Of a stretch of 64,000 nucleotides of DNA, positions 28,503 to 38,337 are shown in pieces (position 1 is the stretch's first letter; each line of letters begins with the position of its first letter). The notes below the pieces were generated by a model. It saw only the letters and a list, made by a program, of their open reading frames with translations, ran no database searches and was not told the DNA's origin. Location of the stretch: positions 36,773 through 100,772 of the forward strand of contig LOEU01000009.1 in assembly GCA_001516025.1 (NCBI GenBank). Direction: 5' to 3'. Origin of the DNA: a bacterium BRH_c32 (GTDB lineage: Bacteria; Bacteroidota; Ignavibacteria; Ignavibacteriales; Melioribacteraceae). The position numbers were made by a program, and so were the translations under genes.

Positions 28503-30206
28503 ATGAGTAAGAAATTTTTATTAATCGGAATCGCATCAATTATAATTGTAATGATTGCCGGATATTTTATTTTCTATAATAATGGAAGTGAATTCAACGA
28601 TCATAATATTAGCGAACATAATCAGCTCTGGACTTGCGGAATGCACCCACAGATAATTATGAATGAACCGGGTAACTGCCCTATTTGTGGAATGAAATTA
28701 GTTCCTAAACAAGGTTCCAATTCTTCTAATAACAATTCAGGCGAAAGAAAAATAATCTATTATCGTTCACCAATGGATCCGACTATTACTTCCCAATATC
28801 CTCGTAAAGATGAAATGGGAATGGATTATGTACCGGTTTATGATGATGAAGCTTCATCCGATGGAACCGTAAAAATTAGCCCGACTGTTATTCAAAATAT
28901 TAATGTGAAAACGGAAAAAGTGGCAAAGAGAAAAATTAGGAATATAATTACTACGAATGGCGTTCTTACTACAAATGAAACAGAAGAATATATTGTAACG
29001 ACACGTGTGAATGGATTCGTACAAAAATTATACGTCAACTATGTGGGTAAACGTATAAATAGAGGGGATAAATTAATGGATATCTATTCCCCTGAATTAG
29101 TAGTTGCACAACAGGAGCTTTTAACCGCCGTATCATACCAACAAGCTATAAGCAATAGCGATATTCAAGATATTCTAAAGAGCGGAGATGAATTAATAAA
29201 AAATTCGGTCAAAAAATTACAACTATTGGAAATGCCTGATTCGGATATAAAGAAACTAATGAATACAAAAGATGTGAAAACCTACGTTACTCTTTATGCT
29301 CAACAAACCGGAACAGTAATATCTAAGAATGTTTTAGAAGGACAAAAAATTAATCCCGGTATGCCTCTGCTTCAAATAACTAACTTAAATACTCTTTGGC
29401 TGATGGCAGATGTTTATGAATTTGAGTTATCGAAATTAAGTCTCGGCACTAAAGCTGAAATAAAATTCAACTTTAAACCGGGTGTGATTTACAACGGGAA
29501 AGTGTCTTTTATTTATCCGACTATCGAACCAAAAACTCGTACGGTTAAAGTTCGTATTGACGTCCAAAATAATGGAGAACTTAAACCCGATATGCTTGCT
29601 AACGTAATTATAATGGGAAAAGAATTAGATAATGCCTTAGTAGCTCCTGAAAACGCAATTATTAGAAGCGGTAAAAATGATATCGTAATTATTGCATTAG
29701 GTGAAGGAAGGTTCAGACCGCAAAATGTTTTGCTTGGTGAGTATTCTGATGGTTATTATCAGGTATTAAACGGATTGAGTGAAGGAGATCAGATCGTTAC
29801 TTCGGCTCAATTTTTAATCGATTCCGAAAGTAATCTTAGAACTGCCGTAAATCAATTTACTTCCGATAATTCGAAACCTAAACCGATGTCGGGAAAAGAA
29901 GTTGGGAAAGAAGTTGGAAAAGAAAAGCCGGCTATGGAAATGAAGGATAATAAAAAAAACGAACCGATAACTTCTAAGGATAAACCCAAAGAAGTTAAAA
30001 AAGAAGAATCGATAGTAAGAACCGGCATTATCGATCTAAAAATTATAGACAAAAATAAAGATGGAAAATTATATCAGGATATGATGGATTGGAATGTAAT
30101 TTCAGATGAACCGGGAGATTGCCCCCTCTGCGGTATGGAACTAATGGAAATGAATATTGAAGCAGTAAAGAAAAATTTAATCGATAATGGTTTTAAAGTA
30201 AAGTAG
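28503..30206 (+). CDS. cusB: CusB-type RND adaptor with heavy-metal-binding domains at both ends
   Basis: A 567-residue periplasmic adaptor. After a membrane anchor (5-25) come two heavy-metal-binding domains: TCGMHPQIIMNEPGNCPICGM (42-64, split: TCGMHP and CPICGMKLVPK) and YYRSPMDPTITSQYPRKDEMGMDYVPV split at about 85-112. Then follow the lipoyl/hairpin and barrel regions of the HlyD fold (about 140-435). A Lys/Glu-rich linker leads to a third domain at the C-terminus, DEPGDCPLCGMELMEM (about 535-555). CusB normally has metal-binding Met/Cys sites only near the N-terminus, so the extra C-terminal domain is unusual. It links the outer-membrane channel with the CusA-type pump and delivers metal to it. 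Confidence 0.92.
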   Translation: MSKKFLLIGIASIIIVMIAGYFIFYNNGSEFNDHNISEHNQLWTCGMHPQIIMNEPGNCPICGMKLVPKQGSNSSNNNSGERKIIYYRSPMDPTITSQYPRKDEMGMDYVPVYDDEASSDGTVKISPTVIQNINVKTEKVAKRKIRNIITTNGVLTTNETEEYIVTTRVNGFVQKLYVNYVGKRINRGDKLMDIYSPELVVAQQELLTAVSYQQAISNSDIQDILKSGDELIKNSVKKLQLLEMPDSDIKKLMNTKDVKTYVTLYAQQTGTVISKNVLEGQKINPGMPLLQITNLNTLWLMADVYEFELSKLSLGTKAEIKFNFKPGVIYNGKVSFIYPTIEPKTRTVKVRIDVQNNGELKPDMLANVIIMGKELDNALVAPENAIIRSGKNDIVIIALGEGRFRPQNVLLGEYSDGYYQVLNGLSEGDQIVTSAQFLIDSESNLRTAVNQFTSDNSKPKPMSGKEVGKEVGKEKPAMEMKDNKKNEPITSKDKPKEVKKEESIVRTGIIDLKIIDKNKDGKLYQDMMDWNVISDEPGDCPLCGMELMEMNIEAVKKNLIDNGFKVK

Positions 30207-30214
30207 GAGTTTTA

Positions 30215-33200
30215 ATGCATTCAGGTGATAATAAAGATGGCTTTGTAGCTAAAATAATTGAATGGTCTATTAATAATAAATTTTTAGTAATCGTATTTAC
30301 CGCTGCAATTATTGTTGCAGGAATTTGGGCTGTATATAATACAAAGATTGATGCTATCCCTGATCTAAGCGATGTTCAAGTAATTATTTATACAGAATAT
30401 CCGGGACAAGGTCCCCGCATCGTAGAAGACCAAGTTACTTACCCATTAACAACTAAAATGCTTTCTGTCCCTTATGCTAAAGACGTTCGTGGCTATTCGA
30501 TGTTCGGCTATTCTATGGTGTATATTATATTCGAAGATGGTACCGATATTTACTGGGCACGAAGCAGAGTTCTTGAATATCTCTCCTCATTACGCGGAGT
30601 TTTACCCGATGGAGTTAATCCGCAGCTTGGTCCCGATGCAACAGGATTAGGTTGGGTTTATCAATACGTACTTAAATCAAAGACAAAAAATCTTCAGGAA
30701 CTTCGTTCGATACAAGATTTCTTTTTAAAGTATGAATTGACCTCAATTCCGGGAGTTGCCGAAGTTGCGAGCGTAGGTGGATTCGTAAAACAATATCAGG
30801 TTAATATAGACCCTACGATATTGGCTTCTTATAATATCCCGCTTCAAAAAGTGAGAATGGCAATTCAAAGAAGCAATAACGATGTCGGAGGTCGTCTCCT
30901 CGAAATAGGTGAAATGGAGTATATGGTCAGAGGTCTTGGCTATATTAAAAGTATTGATGACCTTAAGAAAGTTGCAATCGGTGTTTCGGCAAATTCAGGG
31001 ACACCAGTCTATCTTGGCGATGTAGCCCACATAAACATTGGTCCCGAACTCAGAAGAGGAATCGCCGAATGGAACGGTGAAGGTGAAGTAGTAGGTGGAA
31101 TTGTATTAATTCGATTCGGAGAAAATGCTCTTACCGTTATTGAAAAAGTGAAAGAACGAATTGCGGAATTGAAAAAATCACTGCCGGCAGATATTGAAAT
31201 TGTCTCGGGATATGACCGCTCAAAGCTAATTGAAAGTGCCATAGATAATTTATCAGATAAGTTGATTGAAGAAGGAATAATCGTTGCTTTAGTAATAATT
31301 GCATTCCTGCTCCATTTTAGAAGTTCATTCGTAGCAATCTTCACCCTTCCAACGGCAGTCCTTATTTCATTTTTGATAATGAAACTTCAGGGAATTAACG
31401 CAAATATAATGTCGCTCGGAGGTATTGCGATTGCTATCGGGGCAATGGTGGACGCTTCAATAATACTTGTGGAGAATGCTCATAAGCATCTTTCTGAAGA
31501 GGGTGATAAACCATCCGATCAAAGGAGAGCTCATTGGCAATTGATTCTAGAATCGGCTAAAGAAGTCGGTCCTTCTATTTTTTATTCTCTATTAGTTATT
31601 ACAATATCTTTCCTTCCTGTATTCACTCTTGAACAGCAGGAAGGAAGACTTTTCAAACCACTTGCATTTACTAAAACTTATGCAATGGGTGCCGCAGCAA
31701 TACTTGCCGTTACAATTGTTCCGGTATTGCTCGGTTACTTTGTTCGCGGTAAAATGAAAAAAGAAGAAAATAACCCAATTACTAAATTTTTGGTAAAAAT
31801 TTATCATCCGGTTGTCGATTTCGTTATGAACCGCCGCTGGTGGGTAATGGGTGCTGCCTTAATTATTGTACTAATTACTCTAATCCCTTTCTCTAAATTA
31901 GGTTCTGAATTTATGCCCCCTCTTTATGAAGGTGATCTACTCTATATGCCTACTACGCTTCCCGGTATATCTATTACTAAAGCTAAAGAATTACTCCAGC
32001 AGACAGATAAAATAATTAAGTCTTTCCCCGAAGTTGAAACTGTGATGGGAAAAATAGGAAGAGCCGAAACAGCCACCGACCCCGCCCCTTTGACTATGAT
32101 TGAAACTACAATTCAATTAAAACCTAGTGATCAATGGCGTGATGGAATGACCCCCGATAAATTAATTGAAGTGATGGATGCCGCTATTAAAATTCCGGGT
32201 CTTACAAATGCTTGGACTATGCCGATAAAAACTCGTATCGATATGCTCTCTACCGGTATAAAAACTCCTGTGGGAATTAAAATAGCAGGTCCGGACTTAA
32301 ATACTCTTCAAGAACTCGGTAAAGAGATCGAAGAGGCAGCAAAAACAATACCCGGAACCCGTTCGGCTTATGCCGAGAGATCTGTCGGTGGTAATTATCT
32401 TGATTATGTAATTGATAGAGATGAAATTGCCAGATATGGATTAACAGTCGGTGATGTGCAGGATGTTTTTATGTCCGCTATCGGTGGAATGAACATAACC
32501 AAAACAGTAGAAGGATTAGAACGATATCCAATAAATTTAAGATATATGAGAGACTACCGAGATAATATTGAAGATATTAAACGAGTCTTAGTACCGCTGC
32601 CAAATGGAGGGAATATACCGATTGAACAATTAGGAGCAATAGAAATTAAGAAAGGTCCTCCGATGATTAAATCGGAAAATGCAAGACCAAATACTTGGGT
32701 CTATATTGATCTTAATTCTGATACCGATGTGGGTTCTTATATTAAAATTGCAAAGGAAACTATAAATGAAAAAATAAAATTGCCGGCAGGTTATTCTATT
32801 AAATGGTCGGGACAATATGAATATATGGAAAGAGCTTCTAAACATCTGGCATTAGTAATACCGCTGACATTATTGATCGTAATTCTTTTGCTTTATATGA
32901 ATACTAAATCAATGATGAAAACGGGAATCGTTTTATTAGCCCTTCCTTTCTCAATGGTGGGAGCAATCTGGTATCTCTATATTGCCGGTTTCAATTTGAG
33001 TGTTGCCGTATGGGTCGGTATAATCGCTCTGCTCGGTGTCGATGCCGAGACGGGTGTTGTGATGCTCCTTTATCTGGATATCGCTTACGAAAAATTTAAA
33101 AAGAATAAACTCCTAAATTCTGTCTCTGATCTGCGTGAAGCAATTTTTGAAGGTGCGGTAAAAAGAATTAGACCTAAAATGATGACCGTAATGACAACTC

Positions 33201-33388
33201 TTCTTGGCCTCTTGCCTATTCTCATTGGACTCGGTACCGGTTCTGATGTGATGAAAAGAATTGCAGCTCCTATGGTTGGCGGTATTATAACAAGTATGAT
33301 TATGGAATTAACAGTCTATCCTGCAATCTATTTTACAATAAAAAAACGTGAACTAAAAAAAGAGCTATTAATAACCAACGAGGGATAA
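30215..33388 (+). CDS. cusA: CusA/CzcA-family heavy-metal RND efflux pump
   Basis: A 1057-residue RND pump with twelve expected membrane helices and two large periplasmic loops. The heavy-metal (HME-RND) signature GAIAIGAMVDASIILVENAHKHL is present in two parts around residue 412, with the proton-relay Asp. SMFGYSMVYIIFEDGTDIYWARSRV and GSEFMPPLYEGDLLYMPTT are further family segments. It has the closer resemblance to the Cu/Ag branch, consistent with the CopB ATPase downstream, but zinc/cobalt/nickel export is possible. Confidence 0.93.
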   Translation: MHSGDNKDGFVAKIIEWSINNKFLVIVFTAAIIVAGIWAVYNTKIDAIPDLSDVQVIIYTEYPGQGPRIVEDQVTYPLTTKMLSVPYAKDVRGYSMFGYSMVYIIFEDGTDIYWARSRVLEYLSSLRGVLPDGVNPQLGPDATGLGWVYQYVLKSKTKNLQELRSIQDFFLKYELTSIPGVAEVASVGGFVKQYQVNIDPTILASYNIPLQKVRMAIQRSNNDVGGRLLEIGEMEYMVRGLGYIKSIDDLKKVAIGVSANSGTPVYLGDVAHINIGPELRRGIAEWNGEGEVVGGIVLIRFGENALTVIEKVKERIAELKKSLPADIEIVSGYDRSKLIESAIDNLSDKLIEEGIIVALVIIAFLLHFRSSFVAIFTLPTAVLISFLIMKLQGINANIMSLGGIAIAIGAMVDASIILVENAHKHLSEEGDKPSDQRRAHWQLILESAKEVGPSIFYSLLVITISFLPVFTLEQQEGRLFKPLAFTKTYAMGAAAILAVTIVPVLLGYFVRGKMKKEENNPITKFLVKIYHPVVDFVMNRRWWVMGAALIIVLITLIPFSKLGSEFMPPLYEGDLLYMPTTLPGISITKAKELLQQTDKIIKSFPEVETVMGKIGRAETATDPAPLTMIETTIQLKPSDQWRDGMTPDKLIEVMDAAIKIPGLTNAWTMPIKTRIDMLSTGIKTPVGIKIAGPDLNTLQELGKEIEEAAKTIPGTRSAYAERSVGGNYLDYVIDRDEIARYGLTVGDVQDVFMSAIGGMNITKTVEGLERYPINLRYMRDYRDNIEDIKRVLVPLPNGGNIPIEQLGAIEIKKGPPMIKSENARPNTWVYIDLNSDTDVGSYIKIAKETINEKIKLPAGYSIKWSGQYEYMERASKHLALVIPLTLLIVILLLYMNTKSMMKTGIVLLALPFSMVGAIWYLYIAGFNLSVAVWVGIIALLGVDAETGVVMLLYLDIAYEKFKKNKLLNSVSDLREAIFEGAVKRIRPKMMTVMTTLLGLLPILIGLGTGSDVMKRIAAPMVGGIITSMIMELTVYPAIYFTIKKRELKKELLITNEG

Positions 33389-33390
33389 CT

Positions 33391-35436
33391 ATGACAGATA
33401 AAAAAGAGAATCAAGACGGACACGACGAGCATTCAGCTCACAAAAAGAGGGATGAACATGGTGAGCATTCGAATGGCGGACACAATCAGCAATCTCACCA
33501 CAGAATGATGATCAAAGATTTTAAAAAACGGTTCTGGGTCTCCCTCATTCTTACTATCCCTGTCCTACTACTCTCCACTATGATTCAAACATTACTCGGA
33601 ATAAGAGACACGCTTCAATTCAACCAAGAAGATTATCTCATTTTCGCTTTTTCGAGTATAATCTATTTTTATGGCGGACTCCCTTTCCTCAAAGGAATCT
33701 ATTCCGAATTAAAAAAGAGGCAGCCCGGGATGATGACTCTAATTGCTGTGGCTATAACTGTTTCGTATGTATATAGCAGTTATATTGCTCTTGCAGATAG
33801 CGGCAATGGCTTTTTCTGGGAATTGGCTACTCTTATTGATATTATGCTTCTTGGACATTGGATAGAAATGAGATCGATCCTAAGTGCATCAAAAGCTTTA
33901 GAAGAATTAGCAAAGCTTCTTCCTAATATTGCTCACAGAGTTTCAGAGAATGGAGATATTACTGATGTCGAACTGACCGAAATTAACGTTAATGATAAAA
34001 TACTTATTAAACCCGGAGAAAAGATCCCCTCTGATGGTGAAGTAATAGAAGGCAATTCTTCTGTAAATGAATCGATGTTGACCGGTGAATCGAGACCCGT
34101 TTCAAAGAAAAAAGGAGATAAAATTATTGCCGGTTCAATTAATAGTGAAGGCTCTCTTACTATCGAAGTTAAGCAAGTTGGCAATGATACCTTTCTTTCA
34201 AAAGTAATTGACCTTGTAAATAAAGCACAGGAAAGTAAATCAAAAACACAAAACTTGGCAAATAAAGCAGCTTTGATATTAACTATAATTGCAATTTTTT
34301 CAGGCGTAATAACATTTTTTATCTGGGAATTTTTTACAACTCAAAATTTTGCTTTTGCTATTGAAAGAACCGTTACTGTAATGGTAATTACATGCCCTCA
34401 TGCCTTGGGACTTGCAGTTCCATTAGTAGTGGCAGTATCAACTGGTATAGCCGCAAAAAATGGATTCTTAATTCGTAATAGAACTGCTTTTGAAAATGCA
34501 CGAAATATTACCGCAGTCGTATTTGATAAAACCGGTACACTTACCGAAGGAAAGTTCGGTGTTACTGATGTTATTAGTTTTGAAGATGACTATGACCGTA
34601 ATGAAATTCTAAAATATGCCGCAGCTCTTGAATCTAATTCTCAACATCCGATAGCATCAGGAATAAAAGATGCCACAGAAGATTCATATAAAATTCAAGA
34701 TTTCGAATCGATTACAGGCAAAGGTGTTAAAGGTAATGTAAATGGTAAATCGGCTTTAATAATTAGTCCTAATTATGCAAATGAAATGAATTTATCTTAT
34801 AACAAAAATATCGTGGGTGAATTACAGAAAAAAGGATATACATCGGTTTTATTAGTCATTGAGGATAAAGCAATTGGTGTAATTAGTCTCGGAGATAAAA
34901 TACGAGAAGATTCGAAATCTGCTATCGATCAATTACATAAAATGGATATTAAATGTGTGATGATTACAGGTGATAATAAGAAAACTGCAGAATTTGTTTC
35001 TAAGGAATTAGGATTGGATGAATACTTTGCTGAAGTAATGCCGGAGGCGAAATCATCAAAAATAAAAGAGCTGCAAGATAGAGGCTTGATTACCGCTATG
35101 ATTGGAGATGGCGTGAATGATGCACCGGCATTGGCTCAAGCTGATGTAGGTATAGCTATCGGAGCCGGCTCTGATGTGGCTATTGAAACTGCCGATATTA
35201 TTCTAATTAAAAATAAACCGCAGGATGTTGTCTCTATTATTTCAATGGCAAAATCAACTTATAAAAAGATGGTACAAAATCTATGGTGGGCTACCGGCTA
35301 TAATGTTATTGCTATCCCTCTTGCTGCGGGTGTTCTATTTTCTTATGGCATACTATTAAGCCCTGCTCTAGGTGCGGGACTTATGACTTTAAGTACTATT
35401 ATAGTGGCTATTAATGCAAAGCTTTTGAAAATATAA
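33391..35436 (+). CDS. copB: CopB-type copper-translocating P1B-ATPase
   Basis: A 681-residue P1B-ATPase. The N-terminus (1-45) is rich in His, as in CopB, and no CxxC domain is present. The membrane metal site is CPHALGL (C335), which defines the P1B-3 group (CPH) for copper. TGES, DKTGTLTEG (about 377), NSQHPIASG and GDGVNDAPAL are the actuator, phosphorylation, His-Pro and hinge motifs. It exports copper from the cytoplasm, while the RND system clears the periplasm. It starts 2 bases after the CusA-like stop, so it is in the same operon. Confidence 0.95.
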   Translation: MTDKKENQDGHDEHSAHKKRDEHGEHSNGGHNQQSHHRMMIKDFKKRFWVSLILTIPVLLLSTMIQTLLGIRDTLQFNQEDYLIFAFSSIIYFYGGLPFLKGIYSELKKRQPGMMTLIAVAITVSYVYSSYIALADSGNGFFWELATLIDIMLLGHWIEMRSILSASKALEELAKLLPNIAHRVSENGDITDVELTEINVNDKILIKPGEKIPSDGEVIEGNSSVNESMLTGESRPVSKKKGDKIIAGSINSEGSLTIEVKQVGNDTFLSKVIDLVNKAQESKSKTQNLANKAALILTIIAIFSGVITFFIWEFFTTQNFAFAIERTVTVMVITCPHALGLAVPLVVAVSTGIAAKNGFLIRNRTAFENARNITAVVFDKTGTLTEGKFGVTDVISFEDDYDRNEILKYAAALESNSQHPIASGIKDATEDSYKIQDFESITGKGVKGNVNGKSALIISPNYANEMNLSYNKNIVGELQKKGYTSVLLVIEDKAIGVISLGDKIREDSKSAIDQLHKMDIKCVMITGDNKKTAEFVSKELGLDEYFAEVMPEAKSSKIKELQDRGLITAMIGDGVNDAPALAQADVGIAIGAGSDVAIETADIILIKNKPQDVVSIISMAKSTYKKMVQNLWWATGYNVIAIPLAAGVLFSYGILLSPALGAGLMTLSTIIVAINAKLLKI

Positions 35437-35466
35437 AAATAATTTCAATAATTATGGTGGAGCAAA

Positions 35467-35494
35467 TGGACTACACCTTCTTAAATGTAGTCCA
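35467..35494. terminator. Hairpin between convergent copB and MATE genes
   Basis: TGGACTACA and TGTAGTCCA form a 9-base-pair stem with a 10-base loop. It overlaps the last codons of the MATE gene and lies 30 bases after copB, so it can serve both strands, although neither side has a good T run. Confidence 0.55.
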
Positions 35495-36823
35495 ATCTCC
35501 ATAATAATATTTTATAAATATTACTGCCGAATAAAGTATTACATAAAATGGAAGAGCCGACCAAGCACCGATAATTCCGAAATCTAAAACCACTCCTAAT
35601 AAATATGCAATCGGGACGAATACAAACCAATTTAAGATCGATTCTGCTACCATTACGTATAAAGTCCTCCCTGCTGCTTGAAGTCCATTGGCAAGAACTA
35701 CCCCCACCGAATAAAATACCTGCCCCGCTCCCGCAATTCTCATCGCCGGCACCGCTGTATTAATTACGTTCCAATCGTTCGTTAATAATAGCAAAACGTA
35801 TTGAGGAAATATTGTGAATATAAGTCCGGCAATAAATGTATAAATCGTAGCAAGCTTGCTCGTTTCTAATCCCATCATCTTAGCTTGTTCTATATCCCCT
35901 TTCCCGAGACTATTGCCTACTAATGTTTGCACCGCAATTCCAAAACCAAAACATGGCATTAATGAAATTAATAAAGATGAAAAAACTATATTACTTGCTG
36001 CCTGCTCCACCGTACCGATATGACCGGTGATTGCTATAAAACTCAAAAATCCTACTAAGATAAAAATATTTTGGAGTGAAACGGGAAGAGAAATTTTGAC
36101 AATGTTGATGGCGTATTCTTTGATAAATCGGAAATGAGAAAATAACTGATATCTTTTTCTATAAGCGGGCTGAAGCGTAATAATAAAATAAAACAAGAAA
36201 TCGAAAAAGGTCGCAAATGTGGAACCGATCCCTGCTCCTGCTAATCCCATCCCCGGAATTCCAAACATTCCATAAATAAAAATATAATTGAAAATTATAT
36301 TGAGAAAATTCGCTATGATCCCCGAATACATGAAAATATGAGTTTTGCCAATCCCGAAAAAGAAACCCCTATAAGAAACGGTCAATAGGAAAAATGGAAT
36401 ACCCATAAATCGGAAATAAAGATATTCACCCGCATACTGCCCCACTAAGTTATCGACTGCAAAGAAATGCGCAATCTGAAATGCAAAAACCACTCCCAAA
36501 AACGAAACAACTATTCCAATAAGAATTGATATGACTAAGGAAGTATTTAATGCATTCCCACATCCGCGAGGATCATCTTCTCCGAATCGCCGCGCTATTA
36601 CAACATGAGTACCCGTGGCAAGTGAAGAGAAAAAACTTACTAATGCCCATGTGGCAAGCACGCCAAGTCCCATTGCAGCTAAATAGTATTCAGCATTCTC
36701 TAAACGCCCCACCATCGCAGCATCCACAAGCGATACAATCATTTGTGTGATCGAACCTGCTATCGCAGGTAGCGCAAGCTTTAATATACTTTTATGGACA
36801 TCCCCGTACTTGAATATTTTCAT
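35471..36823 (-). CDS. MATE-family multidrug/sodium efflux transporter
   Basis: A 450-residue transporter with twelve predicted membrane helices in two repeats. Typical MATE segments are ALPAIAGSITQMIVSLVDAAMVGRL in the first helix pair, GFGIAVQTLVGNSLGKGDIEQAK between the halves, and a charged C-terminus. It exports drugs or metabolites using a sodium or proton gradient. I use the ATG at 36823 rather than the TTG three codons upstream. Not obviously linked to its neighbours. Confidence 0.9.
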   Translation of the reverse strand: MKIFKYGDVHKSILKLALPAIAGSITQMIVSLVDAAMVGRLENAEYYLAAMGLGVLATWALVSFFSSLATGTHVVIARRFGEDDPRGCGNALNTSLVISILIGIVVSFLGVVFAFQIAHFFAVDNLVGQYAGEYLYFRFMGIPFFLLTVSYRGFFFGIGKTHIFMYSGIIANFLNIIFNYIFIYGMFGIPGMGLAGAGIGSTFATFFDFLFYFIITLQPAYRKRYQLFSHFRFIKEYAINIVKISLPVSLQNIFILVGFLSFIAITGHIGTVEQAASNIVFSSLLISLMPCFGFGIAVQTLVGNSLGKGDIEQAKMMGLETSKLATIYTFIAGLIFTIFPQYVLLLLTNDWNVINTAVPAMRIAGAGQVFYSVGVVLANGLQAAGRTLYVMVAESILNWFVFVPIAYLLGVVLDFGIIGAWSALPFYVILYSAVIFIKYYYGDWTTFKKV

Positions 36824-36938
36824 AAGTTGCAAAGATATTTAATTATGATTAATAATGAAAATAAAAATGTTGGAAGGTATTATTAACATTCTGCTTTATT
36901 TTTCTTATCTTTCATCTTAATTTTGATATGAGGTTAAA

Positions 36939-37490
36939 ATGACAAGGCAGGAAGAAATAAGACACTTGTTAAATACGCTTGGAATCAGACCAACTATCGT
37001 AGCCGAAAAATTAGGTATGAAAGCAAATACTTTTAATTACCTCATTAATGAAAGCCCTCAAATCGAAGAAGATTTCTATTTACAGATAAAAAAAGTTATA
37101 GATGATTACCAGTTTGAACTGCACCTCTTCGATGCTGATCAAAGCGAGTCTTTAGACCTATTCGATGACGAAAAATTTCAGATCGGAATCGGAGAGAGAA
37201 TGCGCCTATTCGCTCAAAGGAAATATGGTACATTAAAAAATCTCGCCGAAGCAATGAAAATATCTCCTCAACAGCTCCAGCAATATATATCGGGCAAAAG
37301 AGAACCCGGTTCTAAAATCTTAGCAAAACTTCTCCGCCTTGGATGCGATATAAATTGGCTTTTAGGCGGAAGAGAATCGTGGGAATCATATAAAATCTAC
37401 CGCCTAGAAGGTGAAGTAAGAAAATACCAGAACGGCTTCCAACAAATAGAAAATGTAATAAATAAAATCGAGAATAAAATAACACCATAG
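36939..37490 (+). CDS. DNA-binding protein with two helix-turn-helix domains
   Basis: A 183-residue protein. The N-terminal part (IRPTIVAEKLGMKANTFNYLI, about 16-36) and a second part (TLKNLAEAMKISPQQLQQYISGKREP, about 96-121) are both XRE-type helix-turn-helix domains, followed by INWLLGG, seen in phage-repressor-like regulators, and a short coiled coil (150-180). No enzymatic domain. It stands alone between the MATE gene (divergent) and the toxin-antitoxin pair (convergent). Its targets are unknown. Confidence 0.8.
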   Translation: MTRQEEIRHLLNTLGIRPTIVAEKLGMKANTFNYLINESPQIEEDFYLQIKKVIDDYQFELHLFDADQSESLDLFDDEKFQIGIGERMRLFAQRKYGTLKNLAEAMKISPQQLQQYISGKREPGSKILAKLLRLGCDINWLLGGRESWESYKIYRLEGEVRKYQNGFQQIENVINKIENKITP

Positions 37491-37543
37491 AAACCGTTAA
37501 TAAATTTATTTTATAACATTTTTACAACATCCTAAAAGTATCT

Positions 37544-37849
37544 TTATAGAGTAATGGAAAGGTGCAATTGTCCATCCAGACCTATCTCTACGATTTTTTG
37601 AAGTGTAGAAATTCTTGCTTCTTTAACATTATTCTCAATTTTTGAGATGTACGATTTTGATGTTCCAACTTTTTCAGCAAGTTCACTTTGCGTCAAACCT
37701 TTTTCAATTCTTGCTTCATAAATCAAAATCCCGATTTTAAAGTTTTCATAATCGGTTTCGAGTTGGTCACGTTTCTTATTTCCGGGCTTGCCATAGTGTT
37801 TATCTTTGAACTGCTCTAATGTCATTATATTATTTCTTTTCGTTTTCAT
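37544..37849 (-). CDS. higA: HigA-type antitoxin (XRE helix-turn-helix)
   Basis: A 101-residue antitoxin: a variable N-terminus followed by an XRE helix-turn-helix (EKGLTQSELAEKVGTSKSYISKIE in two parts, about 58-82). It overlaps the toxin gene by 20 bases, and the ATG at 37849 has a GGAAG site inside the toxin's end. The toxin-first order is that of HigBA systems. It should neutralise the toxin and bind the inverted repeat upstream of the pair. Confidence 0.87.
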   Translation of the reverse strand: MKTKRNNIMTLEQFKDKHYGKPGNKKRDQLETDYENFKIGILIYEARIEKGLTQSELAEKVGTSKSYISKIENNVKEARISTLQKIVEIGLDGQLHLSITL

Positions 37850-38180
37850 ATTCTTCCTTTATATTAATTGCTTTTTCAATCTCTTTTTTGGGTGTCTTTT
37901 GAGTTTTCTTTTGAAATCCGTTTGCAAGAACTACTAATTTATCTTTATCAAAAAAACAGAATATTCGAAAAATATCACTTCCTTGTTGAACTCTAATTTC
38001 ATATAAACCTTCAGTTTCTTCAATATGTTTTAGATAAGTTTCAGGAACAATATTTATTTCTTCTATAAGTTGAAAGGTCCAAATAATTTTATTTCTTACT
38101 TTATCCTGCTGTTTGTTAAAGAATTTTTCAAAATAATTCTTATAGAAAATAATATTACGATATTTCTGTTTACCTTCCAT
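37830..38180 (-). CDS. higB: HigB/RelE-superfamily toxin (Gp49-like)
   Basis: A 116-residue protein with the fold pattern of Gp49-like/HigB mRNA interferases: LKHIEETEGLYEIRVQQGSDIFRIFCFFDKDKLVVLANGFQKKTQKTPKKEIEKA in three stretches between about 50 and 105. GLYEIRV, RIFCFF and the basic helix FQKKTQKTP are the family landmarks. HigB cleaves mRNA at the ribosome. It is the first gene of the pair; an inverted repeat lies 14 bases upstream of its ATG. Confidence 0.88.
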   Translation of the reverse strand: MEGKQKYRNIIFYKNYFEKFFNKQQDKVRNKIIWTFQLIEEINIVPETYLKHIEETEGLYEIRVQQGSDIFRIFCFFDKDKLVVLANGFQKKTQKTPKKEIEKAINIKEEYENEKK

Positions 38181-38193
38181 AATGCAAAAGTAT

Positions 38194-38221
38194 ATAATGT
38201 TGTCCTAAAGTGCAACATTAT
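38194..38221 (-). promoter_or_regulatory. Probable HigA operator (inverted repeat)
   Basis: ATAATGTTG and CAACATTAT form a perfect 9-base inverted repeat with a 10-base spacer, 14 bases upstream of the toxin ATG, where a toxin-antitoxin autoregulation site is expected. Confidence 0.6.
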
Positions 38222-38337
38222 TTTGTTATAATTTTTCTCATTTCTTGGAATAATGAAGCGCTGACATTTAGTAAAACCAAGTTCTAATATTCTACAAAAG
38301 GTAGAAATTTGAATATCACTTTAACCGGCTTCAATTT

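Noticed and set aside
37830..38180. Assigning the toxin as RelE of a RelBE pair
   Set aside because: The toxin gene precedes an XRE-type antitoxin, which fits HigBA rather than RelBE.
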